64,000 bases of DNA, from positions 250,001 through 314,000 of IMG/VR virus record IMGVR_UViG_3300020469_003050; one strand, written 5' to 3'. Of this stretch, positions 8,988-17,810 are shown one piece after another; positions within the stretch are counted from its first letter, which is position 1, and the number at the start of each line of letters is the position of its first letter. The position numbers were made by a program, and so were the translations under genes. The stretch comes from a virus. The notes beneath the pieces are model-generated. The model was not told the origin of the DNA. It saw only the letters and a program-made list of their open reading frames with translations, and ran no database searches.

Positions 8988-9017
8988 CATATATAATTAA
9001 ATATTGGAGAAAACAAT

Positions 9018-9410
9018 ATGGCAAAGATACATGGTGCCGCTAGTGCAGGCGAAACTTTAGGCGGTAATATAAATTTTTATACATTATATGTTAGTGGTTT
9101 AGATATAACTGCAACAGGTAGTGTAGCAGACCAGACACAACAAAACCTTGATGATGTTGTTAACCTAATTTCATTGGTTGCACAGCCAATCATAATGAAT
9201 AATCCAATCGCAGTTACACTTAATGGTCTAGCACCGTCGTTAACAGGCGCAGGATTTTTATTTAAGTTTGCAGTAGAGCATGGTAGAGTATTTGAAAGAA
9301 ACGGAGATACAACTTCTGTTCTTAAAGAACTATTTGAAAACGTAACTATCGATGGTGTTACGTTAGTAGAAGGTTCGAATATCGAATACGTAATGTCAGA
9401 TATACTTTAA
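9018..9410 (+). CDS. Small virion-type protein B
   Basis: 130 aa. The first ~25 residues mirror the product of 8614 (MAKIHGAASAGETLGGNIN). It then continues with an extra region containing two predicted beta segments and ends SNIEYVMSDIL. It has its own late promoter. Likely a structural or decoration protein; the family is not recognised. Confidence 0.62.
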   Translation: MAKIHGAASAGETLGGNINFYTLYVSGLDITATGSVADQTQQNLDDVVNLISLVAQPIIMNNPIAVTLNGLAPSLTGAGFLFKFAVEHGRVFERNGDTTSVLKELFENVTIDGVTLVEGSNIEYVMSDIL

Positions 9411-9425
9411 TTCTAGGAGTTCACT

Positions 9426-10094
9426 TTGGATTGGAATCAGTTAATAGAATCCAGAGTACAAACCACTACTTGGGATTTAGAAAAAGAAGTTTCAAAAGAT
9501 ACAGTTGAATCTATTATGGATGAAGTCCATAAACGTTCAGCTTCCAAACAAAATCTAGTAAGATACGAAATTCAAATATTCGATTGGTCAGATACAGAGT
9601 TTAGAAATCATTTCAATGAACTTTGTATCAGAGAACCATATAAGACACCGGTAGAATACAATACTCAAGTCTTAGCACCTTGGTTAATTATATTAAAACG
9701 CAGAGACGGAATACATTGGAATAGAGCAGGAGACCAACCAGGATATCCTGATTTAGATTATTCGACACAACTTTATAATAGATTTGTACCAAGTGCTATG
9801 GAAACTGGTATAGCATCAGCTAACATAATATTATCTGCTAAAGCAAAAGGTATAGATACAGGCTATTGTCAGTGCTTTAATTGGGAATATGAACATGCAA
9901 ATGTAATACTAGATAAACTAGGAGTAGATGATGCAAAGGATGTTTATGTATCTCTAGGACTAGGACATGGTTCTTCTCTAAAAAGAACACTTAATTTACA
10001 TACAAATCAATGGTATAATACTTTTGCACATGTTGGTAATATGTGGGAAAGAGAACCTAAGCCAAATAAAGAAGATTACATTAAATTCGCATAA
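9426..10094 (+). CDS. Nitroreductase-like flavoprotein
   Basis: 222 aa with TTG start behind CTAGGAG. The N-terminal motif ESRVQTTTWDLE and the segment ETGIASANIILSAKAKG, followed by DTGYCQCFN, match the layout of the nitroreductase/FMN-reductase fold (helix lining the flavin, then the G-x2-T turn). The C-terminal glycine-rich LGLGHGSSLKR could bind the FMN phosphate. Nitroreductase-type enzymes reduce quinones, nitro compounds or serve as flavin dehydrogenases. Presence inside a late virion block is odd; a virion role is possible. Assignment moderate. Confidence 0.55.
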   Translation: MDWNQLIESRVQTTTWDLEKEVSKDTVESIMDEVHKRSASKQNLVRYEIQIFDWSDTEFRNHFNELCIREPYKTPVEYNTQVLAPWLIILKRRDGIHWNRAGDQPGYPDLDYSTQLYNRFVPSAMETGIASANIILSAKAKGIDTGYCQCFNWEYEHANVILDKLGVDDAKDVYVSLGLGHGSSLKRTLNLHTNQWYNTFAHVGNMWEREPKPNKEDYIKFA

Positions 10095-10113
10095 AAAATT
10101 TTTGAATTAAAAT

Positions 10114-10121
10114 GATAAATA
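10114..10121 (+). promoter_or_regulatory. Late-type promoter box GATAAATA
   Basis: AATGATAAATAC 42 bp before the gene at 10163; a TTTGGAGT ribosome site follows in the leader. Confidence 0.68.
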
Positions 10122-10162
10122 CAAACAATGGGATTATAGTTCCCTAGTTTGGAGTTATTATT

Positions 10163-10420
10163 ATGGCAGGAATTGATAGCAAATTAGCACAGTTAGAGAC
10201 AGAGAGTTTAGAAACTCATGTGGCTGTTGCTCATGAACGATTTAAAAACCTTGATACAAGCATTGCTAGACTAGAAAGTGTAGTCGAAAAGAATGCCTCT
10301 GAAACTAAGGAAGGTCTTTCAGAACTTAAAAAAATTATTATCTGGGCAAGTTCTACATTATTTGCCACTATGTTATTAGCCTTATTGACAACTGTTTTTG
10401 GTACATCGGTAGGTTTATAA
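10163..10420 (+). CDS. Coiled-coil protein with C-terminal membrane anchor
   Basis: 85 aa. Residues ~5-55 are heptad-like and polar; residues ~58-82 (IIIWASSTLFATMLLALLTTVF) are one hydrophobic helix. The C-terminal anchor suits a membrane or spanin-like role, but nothing decides it. Overlaps the next start by 1 bp (TAATG). Confidence 0.62.
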   Translation: MAGIDSKLAQLETESLETHVAVAHERFKNLDTSIARLESVVEKNASETKEGLSELKKIIIWASSTLFATMLLALLTTVFGTSVGL

Positions 10421-10698
10421 TGCAGGTATTTGAAGTACTCCAGCCAGTAGAAGAAGCCAAGCTAGTTTATGCCAGAAAGGGCAGACAGATTGTACGTAAG
10501 TACAGATGTTCATCTGGCAGACTAAAGGGTAAAACTGTTTCAAACCCAACTGCTTGTTTTAAGCCAGTTGATATTAAAAAGAGATTTACTCTTGCAAGAA
10601 CTAAAGCAAAGCTGGGATCAAGACTAAAAAGAAAATCAGCTATGACAAGAAGAATGAACCCGGCAAGTAGACGTTTAAAAACGTTGAACAAAAGGTAA
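10420..10698 (+). CDS. Small very basic protein
   Basis: 92 aa, dominated by Lys and Arg. It contains a conserved-looking core, GRQIVRKYRCSSGRLKG, with two cysteines (in RCSSG and TACFKP), and ends NPASRRLKTLNKR. It may bind nucleic acid, for example in genome condensation or packaging. It is coupled to the preceding gene by TAATG. No formal family known to me. Confidence 0.62.
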   Translation: MQVFEVLQPVEEAKLVYARKGRQIVRKYRCSSGRLKGKTVSNPTACFKPVDIKKRFTLARTKAKLGSRLKRKSAMTRRMNPASRRLKTLNKR

Positions 10699-10710
10699 AG
10701 AGAGGATATT

Positions 10711-11601
10711 ATGGATTTAAAAAATAAAATCAAAGAGTCTATGAGAACAGAAAGTATAAATGATAAGATTGCCGACATTGCAGATTTAGTTGGTGAGAAA
10801 GAAGAAGTTGTACGTGAAAGATTAAAGACTTTAGATTTCAGACAATACATTGAACTTATTAAAGCAGTTAGAGATACACAAATGGAAACTGCTAGAGACA
10901 TTTTAGGTCTTGGTATGGGTGAATCAAAGTATTATTATGATGGAAAAGTATCCCTAATATCTCCAGAAGAATTCAAAAAAATTCATAAAGATTTTAAAAA
11001 TGACACACCAGGTGAAGAACGTATGGTTATTTTAGATCCTGAGTCAGGTGCAACTATTTCAGTACCAGTTAAATTTATGAATGAAGAAACAGAAGAAACA
11101 GAAGAAGTAAACGAAGACGAAAAACAAATCGCGGCAGATATTAAAGATTATGTTGACGACCACAAAAAACATTTTGATGCATATCCAATGGATGTAGAAG
11201 TTGATGATAGAGTTTACGACTATGATGAGTACTGGAAAATATTAGATAAGTATTATCCAGTGAATGAATATAATCAAGGTGGAACAATGTCTCCGGGCGA
11301 AATGAGAGGTGCTCAAGCACAACAATCAGCGGCGGCTCAACAACAAGGACAAGATACGTCTCCACAAAATAAAACTAAAAAAGCACAAGCAATGCAGAGA
11401 TTAGGTAAAAAGAATTTAGGTGGTGCTACTGCACAACAGGCGGCAGATGCATTAGACAAAGCAGGACAAGGTAAAACACTTACACCAATTCAACGTAAAG
11501 CAATGGCCCAACAAGCGGCATCAGTTGACCAATTAGCGGCAGATCCAAAAACTGCAACACAGTTTAGAAATTTATTAAATAAACTAAATCAAGGGAAATA
11601 G
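10711..11601 (+). CDS. Hypothetical late protein, Gln/Ala-rich C-terminus
   Basis: 296 aa with AGAGGA ribosome site. Residues 1-130 are helical; 130-150 are acidic (an EETEETEE run); 185-296 are Gln-, Ala- and Lys-rich, with a repeated AMQRLGKK / KAMAQQAA pattern. Low-complexity tails like this occur in scaffold or internal head proteins. Function unknown. Confidence 0.6.
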   Translation: MDLKNKIKESMRTESINDKIADIADLVGEKEEVVRERLKTLDFRQYIELIKAVRDTQMETARDILGLGMGESKYYYDGKVSLISPEEFKKIHKDFKNDTPGEERMVILDPESGATISVPVKFMNEETEETEEVNEDEKQIAADIKDYVDDHKKHFDAYPMDVEVDDRVYDYDEYWKILDKYYPVNEYNQGGTMSPGEMRGAQAQQSAAAQQQGQDTSPQNKTKKAQAMQRLGKKNLGGATAQQAADALDKAGQGKTLTPIQRKAMAQQAASVDQLAADPKTATQFRNLLNKLNQGK

Positions 11602-11605
11602 TTTT

Positions 11606-11800
11606 ATGAGATTGCAAGAAGTTTTAGGCGGAATTTATGTAATGATTACTGAGGAAGAAAGTGATTTATTTCTTAAGTACTTTTCAGAAAATCAATACGT
11701 ACATGAATCTCAATTATCTGAAAGAGAACAGGTAGTTGCAGAAAGACTATCACACAAAGGTGTTCTTGTACCTTCACTCAGAGGGTATAGGACTGTATAA
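11606..11800 (+). CDS. Hypothetical protein (64 aa)
   Basis: Starts MRLQEVLGGIYVMITEEE. The block ESQLSEREQVVAERLSHKG could form a short winged-helix-like element. It lies 4 bp after the previous gene. Function unknown. Confidence 0.55.
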   Translation: MRLQEVLGGIYVMITEEESDLFLKYFSENQYVHESQLSEREQVVAERLSHKGVLVPSLRGYRTV

Positions 11801-11811
11801 CGGAGGACAAA

Positions 11812-12453
11812 ATGACTGGACCAAGTAGAGCGGATGTAGGTGCAATGGCAAATCTTCTTAAAGCATTAAATGGCGATAAGAATGGATTAAAAGCACAGAC
11901 AGAAGCACAACAATCTCAGGGTGGGAACGAGATAGTGGATGTAAGTCCTGGTGTAAAAACTGCGGACATCAAAGCAATGGAAAATATTATGAGAAATTTC
12001 CAGAGTGCTACATCTAATGTTGCACAGAAAGTTGCAACAACAATTAATGAGTCGAAAAAAACCGAAAAAGGAGTACAGGTAGGTTTATATTCTGTAGAAA
12101 AAACTCCTGAAACATCATTTAATATTGTAGACAGTAGAACAAATGATACTCTATTTGAAGATTTAAGAGCATATGAGACAGCATATGTGATTGTACATCA
12201 TTTAAATGAAGGTAAAAAGATTAATTCACAAGAGATAACTAAGGTTATTTCAACAAATGCAGTATTCGAAAAATTCTATTTCGATGCTTTACAGCATAAA
12301 AATACTTATAAACAAGCAAAAAAGCGTGGTGATTTAGGCAAGATGGACATTGCAGAAGCTAGATTTAGCAGAGCAAAAGCAGAAGCCTGGAACGCAAAAA
12401 AGCAAGTAAATGAGATATATGAGGCTGTGTCTAATCAAAAACCACTAATTTAA
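11812..12453 (+). CDS. Hypothetical late protein (213 aa)
   Basis: Preceded by GGAGGAC at a good distance. It is helical throughout, with an N-terminal repeat of MANLLKALNG / MENIMRNFQ type and a charged C-terminus (KQAKKRGDLGKMDIAEARF). Probable assembly or structural protein in the 10.1-12.5 kb late unit. No family recognised. Confidence 0.6.
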   Translation: MTGPSRADVGAMANLLKALNGDKNGLKAQTEAQQSQGGNEIVDVSPGVKTADIKAMENIMRNFQSATSNVAQKVATTINESKKTEKGVQVGLYSVEKTPETSFNIVDSRTNDTLFEDLRAYETAYVIVHHLNEGKKINSQEITKVISTNAVFEKFYFDALQHKNTYKQAKKRGDLGKMDIAEARFSRAKAEAWNAKKQVNEIYEAVSNQKPLI

Positions 12454-12461
12454 TTTAAAAA

Positions 12462-12469
12462 GATAAATA
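12462..12469 (+). promoter_or_regulatory. Late-type promoter box with overlapping palindrome
   Basis: GATAAATAC starts a perfect 10-bp inverted repeat (12468-12477 and 12484-12493) that spans the predicted transcription start. It precedes the gene at 12508, which has a GGGGC-type weak ribosome site. Confidence 0.65.
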
Positions 12470-12507
12470 CATAATATAAACACATATTATGTAATGGGGC
12501 AATTACC

Positions 12508-13344
12508 ATGAGAAGTACAAACTTTTTTAAAACAGATACTATAATAGTATCGTCAAAATTAAATGACTATCTAAAGTCTAACTTCAATTATTCAGTTGAA
12601 GGTGACTTAGAATCATTAAGCGAGGCTAAAGATAAGCTGGAAGCTAAGAAACGTGAAATGCGTTCAGACTATCAAAATCGTGAGTATGTAGAGACTATGA
12701 TGATGCTAGAAACAGTAAAATCATTGTTAAAAGCACACAAAGAGCAAACACTAGACGAAGGTGGAAAACACAAGTATGTCAGTGATGCTCAACGTAAAGC
12801 AGTTCACGCCAAGAAGGCCGAAGAAAACACTAAAACAAAGGAACCAAAAATGGAAAACACAGATAAAAAATCTGCCGAGGTTTCTAATGAAAATTTAGAA
12901 GAAAGTCTTTTAGACCAGTTGAACAAACTACTAGAAGGTGATGCGGCTGAGGCTGAAATTACAATGGCGGCACGTGGTATCGTAGATGAACTACAAGACG
13001 TTATCGAAAAATTAGGCAAAATTCAAAACGACCAGATAGGACCACTATCTGATGAAATGGCTTACACACATGGACCAGACCAAGCAGAGACATTTAAATC
13101 TTCTGTTGATTCAGCGATTGCTAGTTTACTAGACTCGGCTCGTTCAGCAAAAGATTCAGTAAACAGTGCGGCTCTAGTTCTTTCAGGTGAAGCACCGGCA
13201 AGCGATATGGCACCAACTGATACAGAACTTGGTGGCGATATGCAGGCAGATATGGAAGATGATATCACAGCCGATATTGCAGGTGGCGATGAGTCAGCAT
13301 CAGGTGAAGTTGATGAACCTCTTGGCCGTGCGAAAAGAGACTAA
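12508..13344 (+). CDS. Hypothetical acidic late protein (278 aa)
   Basis: The N-terminal ~110 residues are charged and helical. The Lys/Glu-rich middle (AKKAEENTKTKEPKMENTDK) is probably disordered, and the C-terminal half is acidic and Ala/Asp-rich (ADMEDDITADIAGG). Such composition fits a scaffold or head-core protein. It is followed after 2 bp by the next gene. Function unknown. Confidence 0.6.
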   Translation: MRSTNFFKTDTIIVSSKLNDYLKSNFNYSVEGDLESLSEAKDKLEAKKREMRSDYQNREYVETMMMLETVKSLLKAHKEQTLDEGGKHKYVSDAQRKAVHAKKAEENTKTKEPKMENTDKKSAEVSNENLEESLLDQLNKLLEGDAAEAEITMAARGIVDELQDVIEKLGKIQNDQIGPLSDEMAYTHGPDQAETFKSSVDSAIASLLDSARSAKDSVNSAALVLSGEAPASDMAPTDTELGGDMQADMEDDITADIAGGDESASGEVDEPLGRAKRD

Positions 13345-13346
13345 GA

Positions 13347-13670
13347 ATGAAAATTTCGAGTCTGTTAAGCGAAGATGCTAATTATAATGCACAGATGCGT
13401 AACGATGTAAATGCGTATCTAGTGAGATTAAAAGCAAATGATATTGGTACTGTTGGTACTGATATGATGGTTGACGAATTGACTCAAATGGGGTACAGTG
13501 TTACTCCCGAAAGTTTAGTAGATATGTTAGCTAACAGTAAGTATGTTAGCAAAGTAACAGTTGACACTATTGATTTAGCTGGAGCCCCATCCGGCAAAAC
13601 TGATGGTGAAAAGGATAGTGAGAAAGTTAAAAAACTTGCTATCAAAACAGCGAATAAGAGGATAAAATAA
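13347..13670 (+). CDS. Hypothetical protein (107 aa)
   Basis: Starts MKISSLLSEDANYNAQMRND. A compact helical domain (~15-75) includes MVDELTQMGYSVTPESLVDML, which looks like a small winged-helix or SAP-like fold. Coupled to the next gene by TAATG. Confidence 0.6.
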   Translation: MKISSLLSEDANYNAQMRNDVNAYLVRLKANDIGTVGTDMMVDELTQMGYSVTPESLVDMLANSKYVSKVTVDTIDLAGAPSGKTDGEKDSEKVKKLAIKTANKRIK

Positions 13671-14113
13671 TGGGCTTAATTGTAAAAGGCGAACATAAAA
13701 TTATTTCTAAAAAAGAAATGGCAAATAAGGTCGCTCAGGATATCGAAAATAACGCTAAAGACGGTATGGAAAAAATGACCGATTCTCAAAAAGAAATTCG
13801 TAAAGAAATCGCCAGTGCTAAAAGACACCGTGAATTCATGCAAAGAGTAGCTACGAAAAAAGCAGTTTCAGTTAGAGAAGAACGTGAAATAGCTGAGAAA
13901 GAAGTTATCGAAACACCTGAGATTATTGTTGAAGCAAGAGCAGAAAAAGAAGAAGTAATGGCTTCTAAATCTGTATCACTTGGACAAAGACCAGATTTCA
14001 ATTCAATGACTAAAAAAGAAATTGATATGTGGGCTGATGAAAATCTAGGTTTAGCACTAGACCGTAGAAAAACTAAAGCAGATTTAATTAAACAAATCAA
14101 CGAAAATCTATAA
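13670..14113 (+). CDS. Hypothetical protein with SAP/HeH-like C-terminus
   Basis: 147 aa. The first ~105 residues are charged and helical; the last ~35 (MTKKEIDMWADENLGLALD then RKTKADLIKQI) match the helix-extended-helix pattern of SAP/HeH domains that bind nucleic acid or proteins. It is the last gene before an early-type promoter. Confidence 0.6.
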   Translation: MGLIVKGEHKIISKKEMANKVAQDIENNAKDGMEKMTDSQKEIRKEIASAKRHREFMQRVATKKAVSVREEREIAEKEVIETPEIIVEARAEKEEVMASKSVSLGQRPDFNSMTKKEIDMWADENLGLALDRRKTKADLIKQINENL

Positions 14114-14120
14114 GTTTCTC

Positions 14121-14149
14121 TTGCATTGTTTAAGTTTTTATAGTATACT
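14121..14149 (+). promoter_or_regulatory. Sigma70-like promoter, exonuclease
   Basis: TTGCAT (14121-14126), 17-bp spacer, TATACT (14144-14149), six bases (ATAAGT), then ATG at 14156. Predicted +1 equals the start codon. Confidence 0.78.
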
Positions 14150-14155
14150 ATAAGT

Positions 14156-14845
14156 ATGCTAAATGAAAAATTTAAATATCAATCGCTTGAGCGTGTCAAT
14201 ATTGATGGTTCCCGCCATTATCAGACACCCGGAGGCAAACCATTGCCAAGTGTAACTACAGTACTAGATGCACTTAAAGACAAAACAGCATTACATGAAT
14301 GGCGTAAAAGAGTAGGCGATGATGAAGCAAATCGCATTATGAAACTTGCTACAGGCATAGGCACACAAGTTCACTTACATATCGAAAAATTTATACTTGA
14401 AGAAGATAGACCAAATGGATCTAATCTTATTCATCAAATGGCAAAAGAATTATCAAACATTGTTATTGAAAAAGGACTCTCAAATGTAGATGAAGTTTGG
14501 GGTACAGAAGTTCCTCTGTATTATCCCGGATTATATGCAGGCACCACAGATTGTGTTGGTGTATGGAAAGGTAAACCTGCAATCATCGACTTTAAGACTT
14601 CTCGTAAACCAAAGAAACGTGAATGGATTGATGATTACTTTTTACAAGGTGCCGCATATTCGGCCGCACACAATGAAATACATGGAACAGATATTAAAAC
14701 TATTGTAATTATGATGATTGGTTGGGACGAAGAAGCAGACAATAAAGGCAATTATCAAGAATTTGTCGTAGAAGAACCTGAATTTAATAAGTATTCACTG
14801 CAATGGGCGAACAAGGTTCAAGAGTATTTTGATAAATACATGTAG
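14156..14845 (+). CDS. PD-(D/E)xK exonuclease, MGME1/RecB-like
   Basis: 229 aa. Nuclease motifs are in order: PSVTTVL (31-37) and the W-R pair of the helical entry, G-T-x2-H (69-73), E118, D132, and the catalytic D145-x-K147 in IIDFKTSRK. The C-terminal Q-gaaYsaA-like helix (LQGAAYSAAHNE) is typical of RecB-family nucleases. Members of the MGME1-like group cut single-stranded DNA ends in replication and recombination. It is the only early-type gene in this late block and appears leaderless. Confidence 0.85.
   Translation: MLNEKFKYQSLERVNIDGSRHYQTPGGKPLPSVTTVLDALKDKTALHEWRKRVGDDEANRIMKLATGIGTQVHLHIEKFILEEDRPNGSNLIHQMAKELSNIVIEKGLSNVDEVWGTEVPLYYPGLYAGTTDCVGVWKGKPAIIDFKTSRKPKKREWIDDYFLQGAAYSAAHNEIHGTDIKTIVIMMIGWDEEADNKGNYQEFVVEEPEFNKYSLQWANKVQEYFDKYM
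14831..14838 (+). promoter_or_regulatory. Late-type promoter box GATAAATA
   Basis: GATAAATAC inside the last codons of the exonuclease gene, 25 bp upstream of the tail protein ATG (14863), which has TAGGAG. Confidence 0.7.
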
Positions 14846-14862
14846 TAACTAGGAGTTTTTAG

Positions 14863-16725
14863 ATGGCTACAACAAATGTTAAAATCTTATTAAGACGCGG
14901 ATTCAGAAATGAAATTGGCAACGATACCCTTGAAACTGGCGAAATGGGTTTTGCTACTGATACTAATCAATTATACATTGGTATAGATAAAGCAATAAAC
15001 GAAGTACGTTTTGATCCATTTGCAAACGCACAATCAGTTATTCAATCTTGGTTAGACAGTGCAGATAATCCAGAACCTGGATTAAAAGTTGATGAAGACC
15101 TAGTTATTCGTCAAGTAACAGATGTTGATGCATTACTTGATGCAATGAATTTCTTTGTACAGACAATTACATTTGATACGATATCAACAACATTTACACC
15201 CGGTCATACTTTAAATCAAAAATATAATAAAGAATTAACAGATCCTGCTCAATATGTAATTTATGAAACAGGTGAAATTCTTTCTACAACTGTTACAGCC
15301 ACTACTACTGAGGTTACAGTAAAAATAAGTGAATCAGGACGATTTGATGAAGTTGGTCAATTTTATACACCAGGCGGATTCAGAGGAGTAGCTGATGTAA
15401 CAAAAACTCTTACGGCAGATATCAACGATGCAAGTGATCCACTAATCACTCCTGTTAGTTCAGTAGAGATAAGTGATCCAGCTTTATTACCAGATGATTA
15501 TTATATTCCTGAAACTATAGATGTTAATAATGGGGTAGATGCAGAATATCAGTTAACTAGAGCAAATGCAGATTATACATATGTATACGATAGTACTAAT
15601 AAAAAGTATACTATTACTTTTGCTACACCTATTGCAGATGGTAAAGTTCAACAAGAACAAATTGGTTCAACAAGTACACTAACAGGTGATGGAACAGAAA
15701 CACAATTTAATTTGTTAACTTATCCAGACCCAGCACCATCAAGTGTTGTAGTTAAAGACAGTGGCGGAAATGTATTGGCAACTCCAGCAGATTATGAAAT
15801 CTATGACCAAAATCATGCAAACTATAATGGTGTCGTAGAAGAAATAAAATTTACTACTGCTCCAGCAATTGGTACAGTTACTATTGAATATAATGAAAAC
15901 GTTGACGTAGATGAAAACGCAAGAGTTGACACACTAAAAGTTAATTTTTCTGATAACGGTGCATTTATATATGAAACAGTTGACACTGCCGATGTAGTAA
16001 CAGATTTATCATCATTGGTTACAGTTGCTCCACATATCACAGGTGGTTCTGATTTTCGTGTAAACAGATATGCAGGTGCAAGACGTAATGTAGAAGTAGT
16101 AACAGAAAACTCATTTAATCAAATGTTTGCAGACCAACATTTAGAGGCTTTAGATGCCTCAACAGGTCTACGTTCAAGTTTATTCAACAAAGAATTAAAG
16201 CAAAGACAACACGGTCCTGATAAGTTAGAGACTGGTTTAGAATATAAGATATTAGTTGTTGGTACAAATACTGATGCCCAAGCAAATTGGAATACAGTAG
16301 CAGGAACAACTGGCGTAACATATGCAGTAGGTGATACTTTCACTGCTACTAGTCAAGTAGCGGCAGAAACAAACCAAGGTTCTGCAATTACAAATCAAGG
16401 TACATTTTTAAAATACCCTAAAAACGATTGTACATCATTTTTTATTGATTACTCGCTAAAACAAGCAGATGCAACTAATACATATGTAAGAGTTGGACAG
16501 ATAAAAGCAATTAATGGTGTGCCTCAAGGTATCAATCAAGTAAAATTAAGTGATGATAACACAGAAATTTGGCAAGACGATGGTGACAATATTGCGGAAG
16601 CTGATGAATTTTCAAACATAACTTTCACTGCTACTATAGTTGGTGATGATGTCATATTTAAATTTACACAAGATTACGACTTTGAGACAAATATAAGTTT
16701 TACGGTTAAAAGATGGACAATGTAA
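14863..16725 (+). CDS. Tail fibre/baseplate protein with Mtd-like N-terminus
   Basis: 620 aa. Residues ~6-42 (KILLRRGF, LETGEMGFATDTNQLYIG) match the small N-terminal domain first seen in major tropism determinant and now in many tail fibres (xRRG...GE-[IML]-G...DT...L-[YK]-IG). The rest is Thr/Asp/Val-rich and beta-rich without cysteine repeats, as in fibre shafts; the final ~150 residues may form a head domain. Expected at the virion tip or fibre. Late promoter and TAGGAG site. Confidence 0.72.
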   Translation: MATTNVKILLRRGFRNEIGNDTLETGEMGFATDTNQLYIGIDKAINEVRFDPFANAQSVIQSWLDSADNPEPGLKVDEDLVIRQVTDVDALLDAMNFFVQTITFDTISTTFTPGHTLNQKYNKELTDPAQYVIYETGEILSTTVTATTTEVTVKISESGRFDEVGQFYTPGGFRGVADVTKTLTADINDASDPLITPVSSVEISDPALLPDDYYIPETIDVNNGVDAEYQLTRANADYTYVYDSTNKKYTITFATPIADGKVQQEQIGSTSTLTGDGTETQFNLLTYPDPAPSSVVVKDSGGNVLATPADYEIYDQNHANYNGVVEEIKFTTAPAIGTVTIEYNENVDVDENARVDTLKVNFSDNGAFIYETVDTADVVTDLSSLVTVAPHITGGSDFRVNRYAGARRNVEVVTENSFNQMFADQHLEALDASTGLRSSLFNKELKQRQHGPDKLETGLEYKILVVGTNTDAQANWNTVAGTTGVTYAVGDTFTATSQVAAETNQGSAITNQGTFLKYPKNDCTSFFIDYSLKQADATNTYVRVGQIKAINGVPQGINQVKLSDDNTEIWQDDGDNIAEADEFSNITFTATIVGDDVIFKFTQDYDFETNISFTVKRWTM

Positions 16726-16726
16726 T

Positions 16727-17167
16727 ATGCAAGATAAAGCTACTTTGCTTTATGAGTGGCGACAGATTAGACTAAAACTACAAGAAAACTTCACACAAAA
16801 GCAACTACAAGATACTATGGATTGGTTCAATAAATTGAATCCAGCAGTCCATGGATTCAATTATGATGATATGTATACTTGGCCAGATATTTGGGAATAT
16901 ATCAATGAAGGTTGGTATACACTCAGTGGTAATGGTCTGGCATGTTACTTTACTTTAGATTTTGCATATCCGAGTAAAGATGTTGAGTTATGGTTAATAC
17001 ATGACATGTTCTATGGTGATATGTATTTGGTTGCATATGTAGATGGATATGTGTTAAACAGGTCAGATGGGAAAGTATGTAAGTATGAAGAACACAAAAA
17101 AGACTTGCATATTATGGAAAAATTTGATAGAATGAAGATTATTTCGACACTTAAGGATCGGAAATAA
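16727..17167 (+). CDS. Hypothetical protein (146 aa)
   Basis: Begins 2 bp after the tail protein. It is rich in aromatic residues (WFNKLNP, YTWPDIWEYINEGWYTL) with a basic C-terminus. It may be a fibre-associated chaperone or attachment protein by position; no family recognised. Confidence 0.6.
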   Translation: MQDKATLLYEWRQIRLKLQENFTQKQLQDTMDWFNKLNPAVHGFNYDDMYTWPDIWEYINEGWYTLSGNGLACYFTLDFAYPSKDVELWLIHDMFYGDMYLVAYVDGYVLNRSDGKVCKYEEHKKDLHIMEKFDRMKIISTLKDRK

Positions 17168-17186
17168 ATACATACATAATTAACTA

Positions 17187-17194
17187 GATAAATA
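17187..17194 (+). promoter_or_regulatory. Late-type promoter box GATAAATA
   Basis: GATAAATAC 12 bp before ATG 17206; a second AAATAAATAC box lies at about 17163-17172. The predicted mRNA leader is only ~6 nt. Confidence 0.62.
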
Positions 17195-17205
17195 CGAGAA
17201 AGCAA

Positions 17206-17511
17206 ATGTTAAAACAAAAAAGATACGATAAAGATGATATTGTCACACTAGTAATGGTAGGTGGACAAGAATTATTAGGGAAGTTTGTTAGTGAAAGTGG
17301 AGAATATTTTATTCTAAAAAAACCATTAACACTGGTATATGGAAAGCAAATTTCATTTCAGCCATTTACTGTAACAGGTGATAGTGAAAATGAAGTAGTT
17401 CTATATTCTGATAAGATAGTTTCAGTTTTACAAACAAACAAAGAAACAACAAAGGCTTATCAATCTGCAACAAGTGGATTAGTAACGCCAGATAAAGGAT
17501 TAATTACGTAA
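17206..17511 (+). CDS. Small beta-barrel (Sm-like) protein
   Basis: 101 aa. The pattern DIVTLVMVGGQELLGKFV...FILKKPLTLVYG...VVLYSDKIVSVLQ resembles the five-strand Sm/LSM fold. In phage context such proteins sit near baseplate genes; an RNA-binding role is also conceivable. Overlaps the PAAR gene by 1 bp (TAATG). Confidence 0.55.
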   Translation: MLKQKRYDKDDIVTLVMVGGQELLGKFVSESGEYFILKKPLTLVYGKQISFQPFTVTGDSENEVVLYSDKIVSVLQTNKETTKAYQSATSGLVTPDKGLIT

Positions 17512-17801
17512 TGCCGGGAGCCGCAAGAACAACAGATAGCACAACTGCACACTCACCCTGTAGTCCAGGTAAATGTGATATGGGTTCTGATAATGTTATT
17601 ATCAATGGACTGAATGCATTTAGAGTTACGGACAAAGATACACCACACGGTTATATTTTATGTGTACCTCACGTTACTCCACTATCTGCAGGATCACCAA
17701 ATGTAATTGTCAATGGTAAACCATTAGGCAGAATTGGTGATGCGTTTAGTTGCGGTATTAAGGTAGCATCAGGCTCAGGCAATGTTATCGTAAATGGTTA
17801 G
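17511..17801 (+). CDS. PAAR-repeat spike tip protein
   Basis: 96 aa. PAAR proteins cap the central spike of contractile tails and help pierce the outer membrane. Here three repeats of the type [DS]-NV-I-[IV]-NG occur (SDNVIINGLNAFRVTDKDT, SPNVIVNGKPLGRIGD, SGNVIVNG), with cysteines and histidines in SPCSPGKC, LCVPHV and FSCG that could bind the tip metal. This is good evidence that the virus has a contractile tail. Confidence 0.9.
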   Translation: MPGAARTTDSTTAHSPCSPGKCDMGSDNVIINGLNAFRVTDKDTPHGYILCVPHVTPLSAGSPNVIVNGKPLGRIGDAFSCGIKVASGSGNVIVNG

Positions 17802-17810
17802 GAGTTGAGG

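Noticed and set aside
12468-12493. 10-bp palindrome taken as an operator.
   Set aside because: It overlaps a late box and is AT-only; equally explained by base composition. Noted but not claimed.
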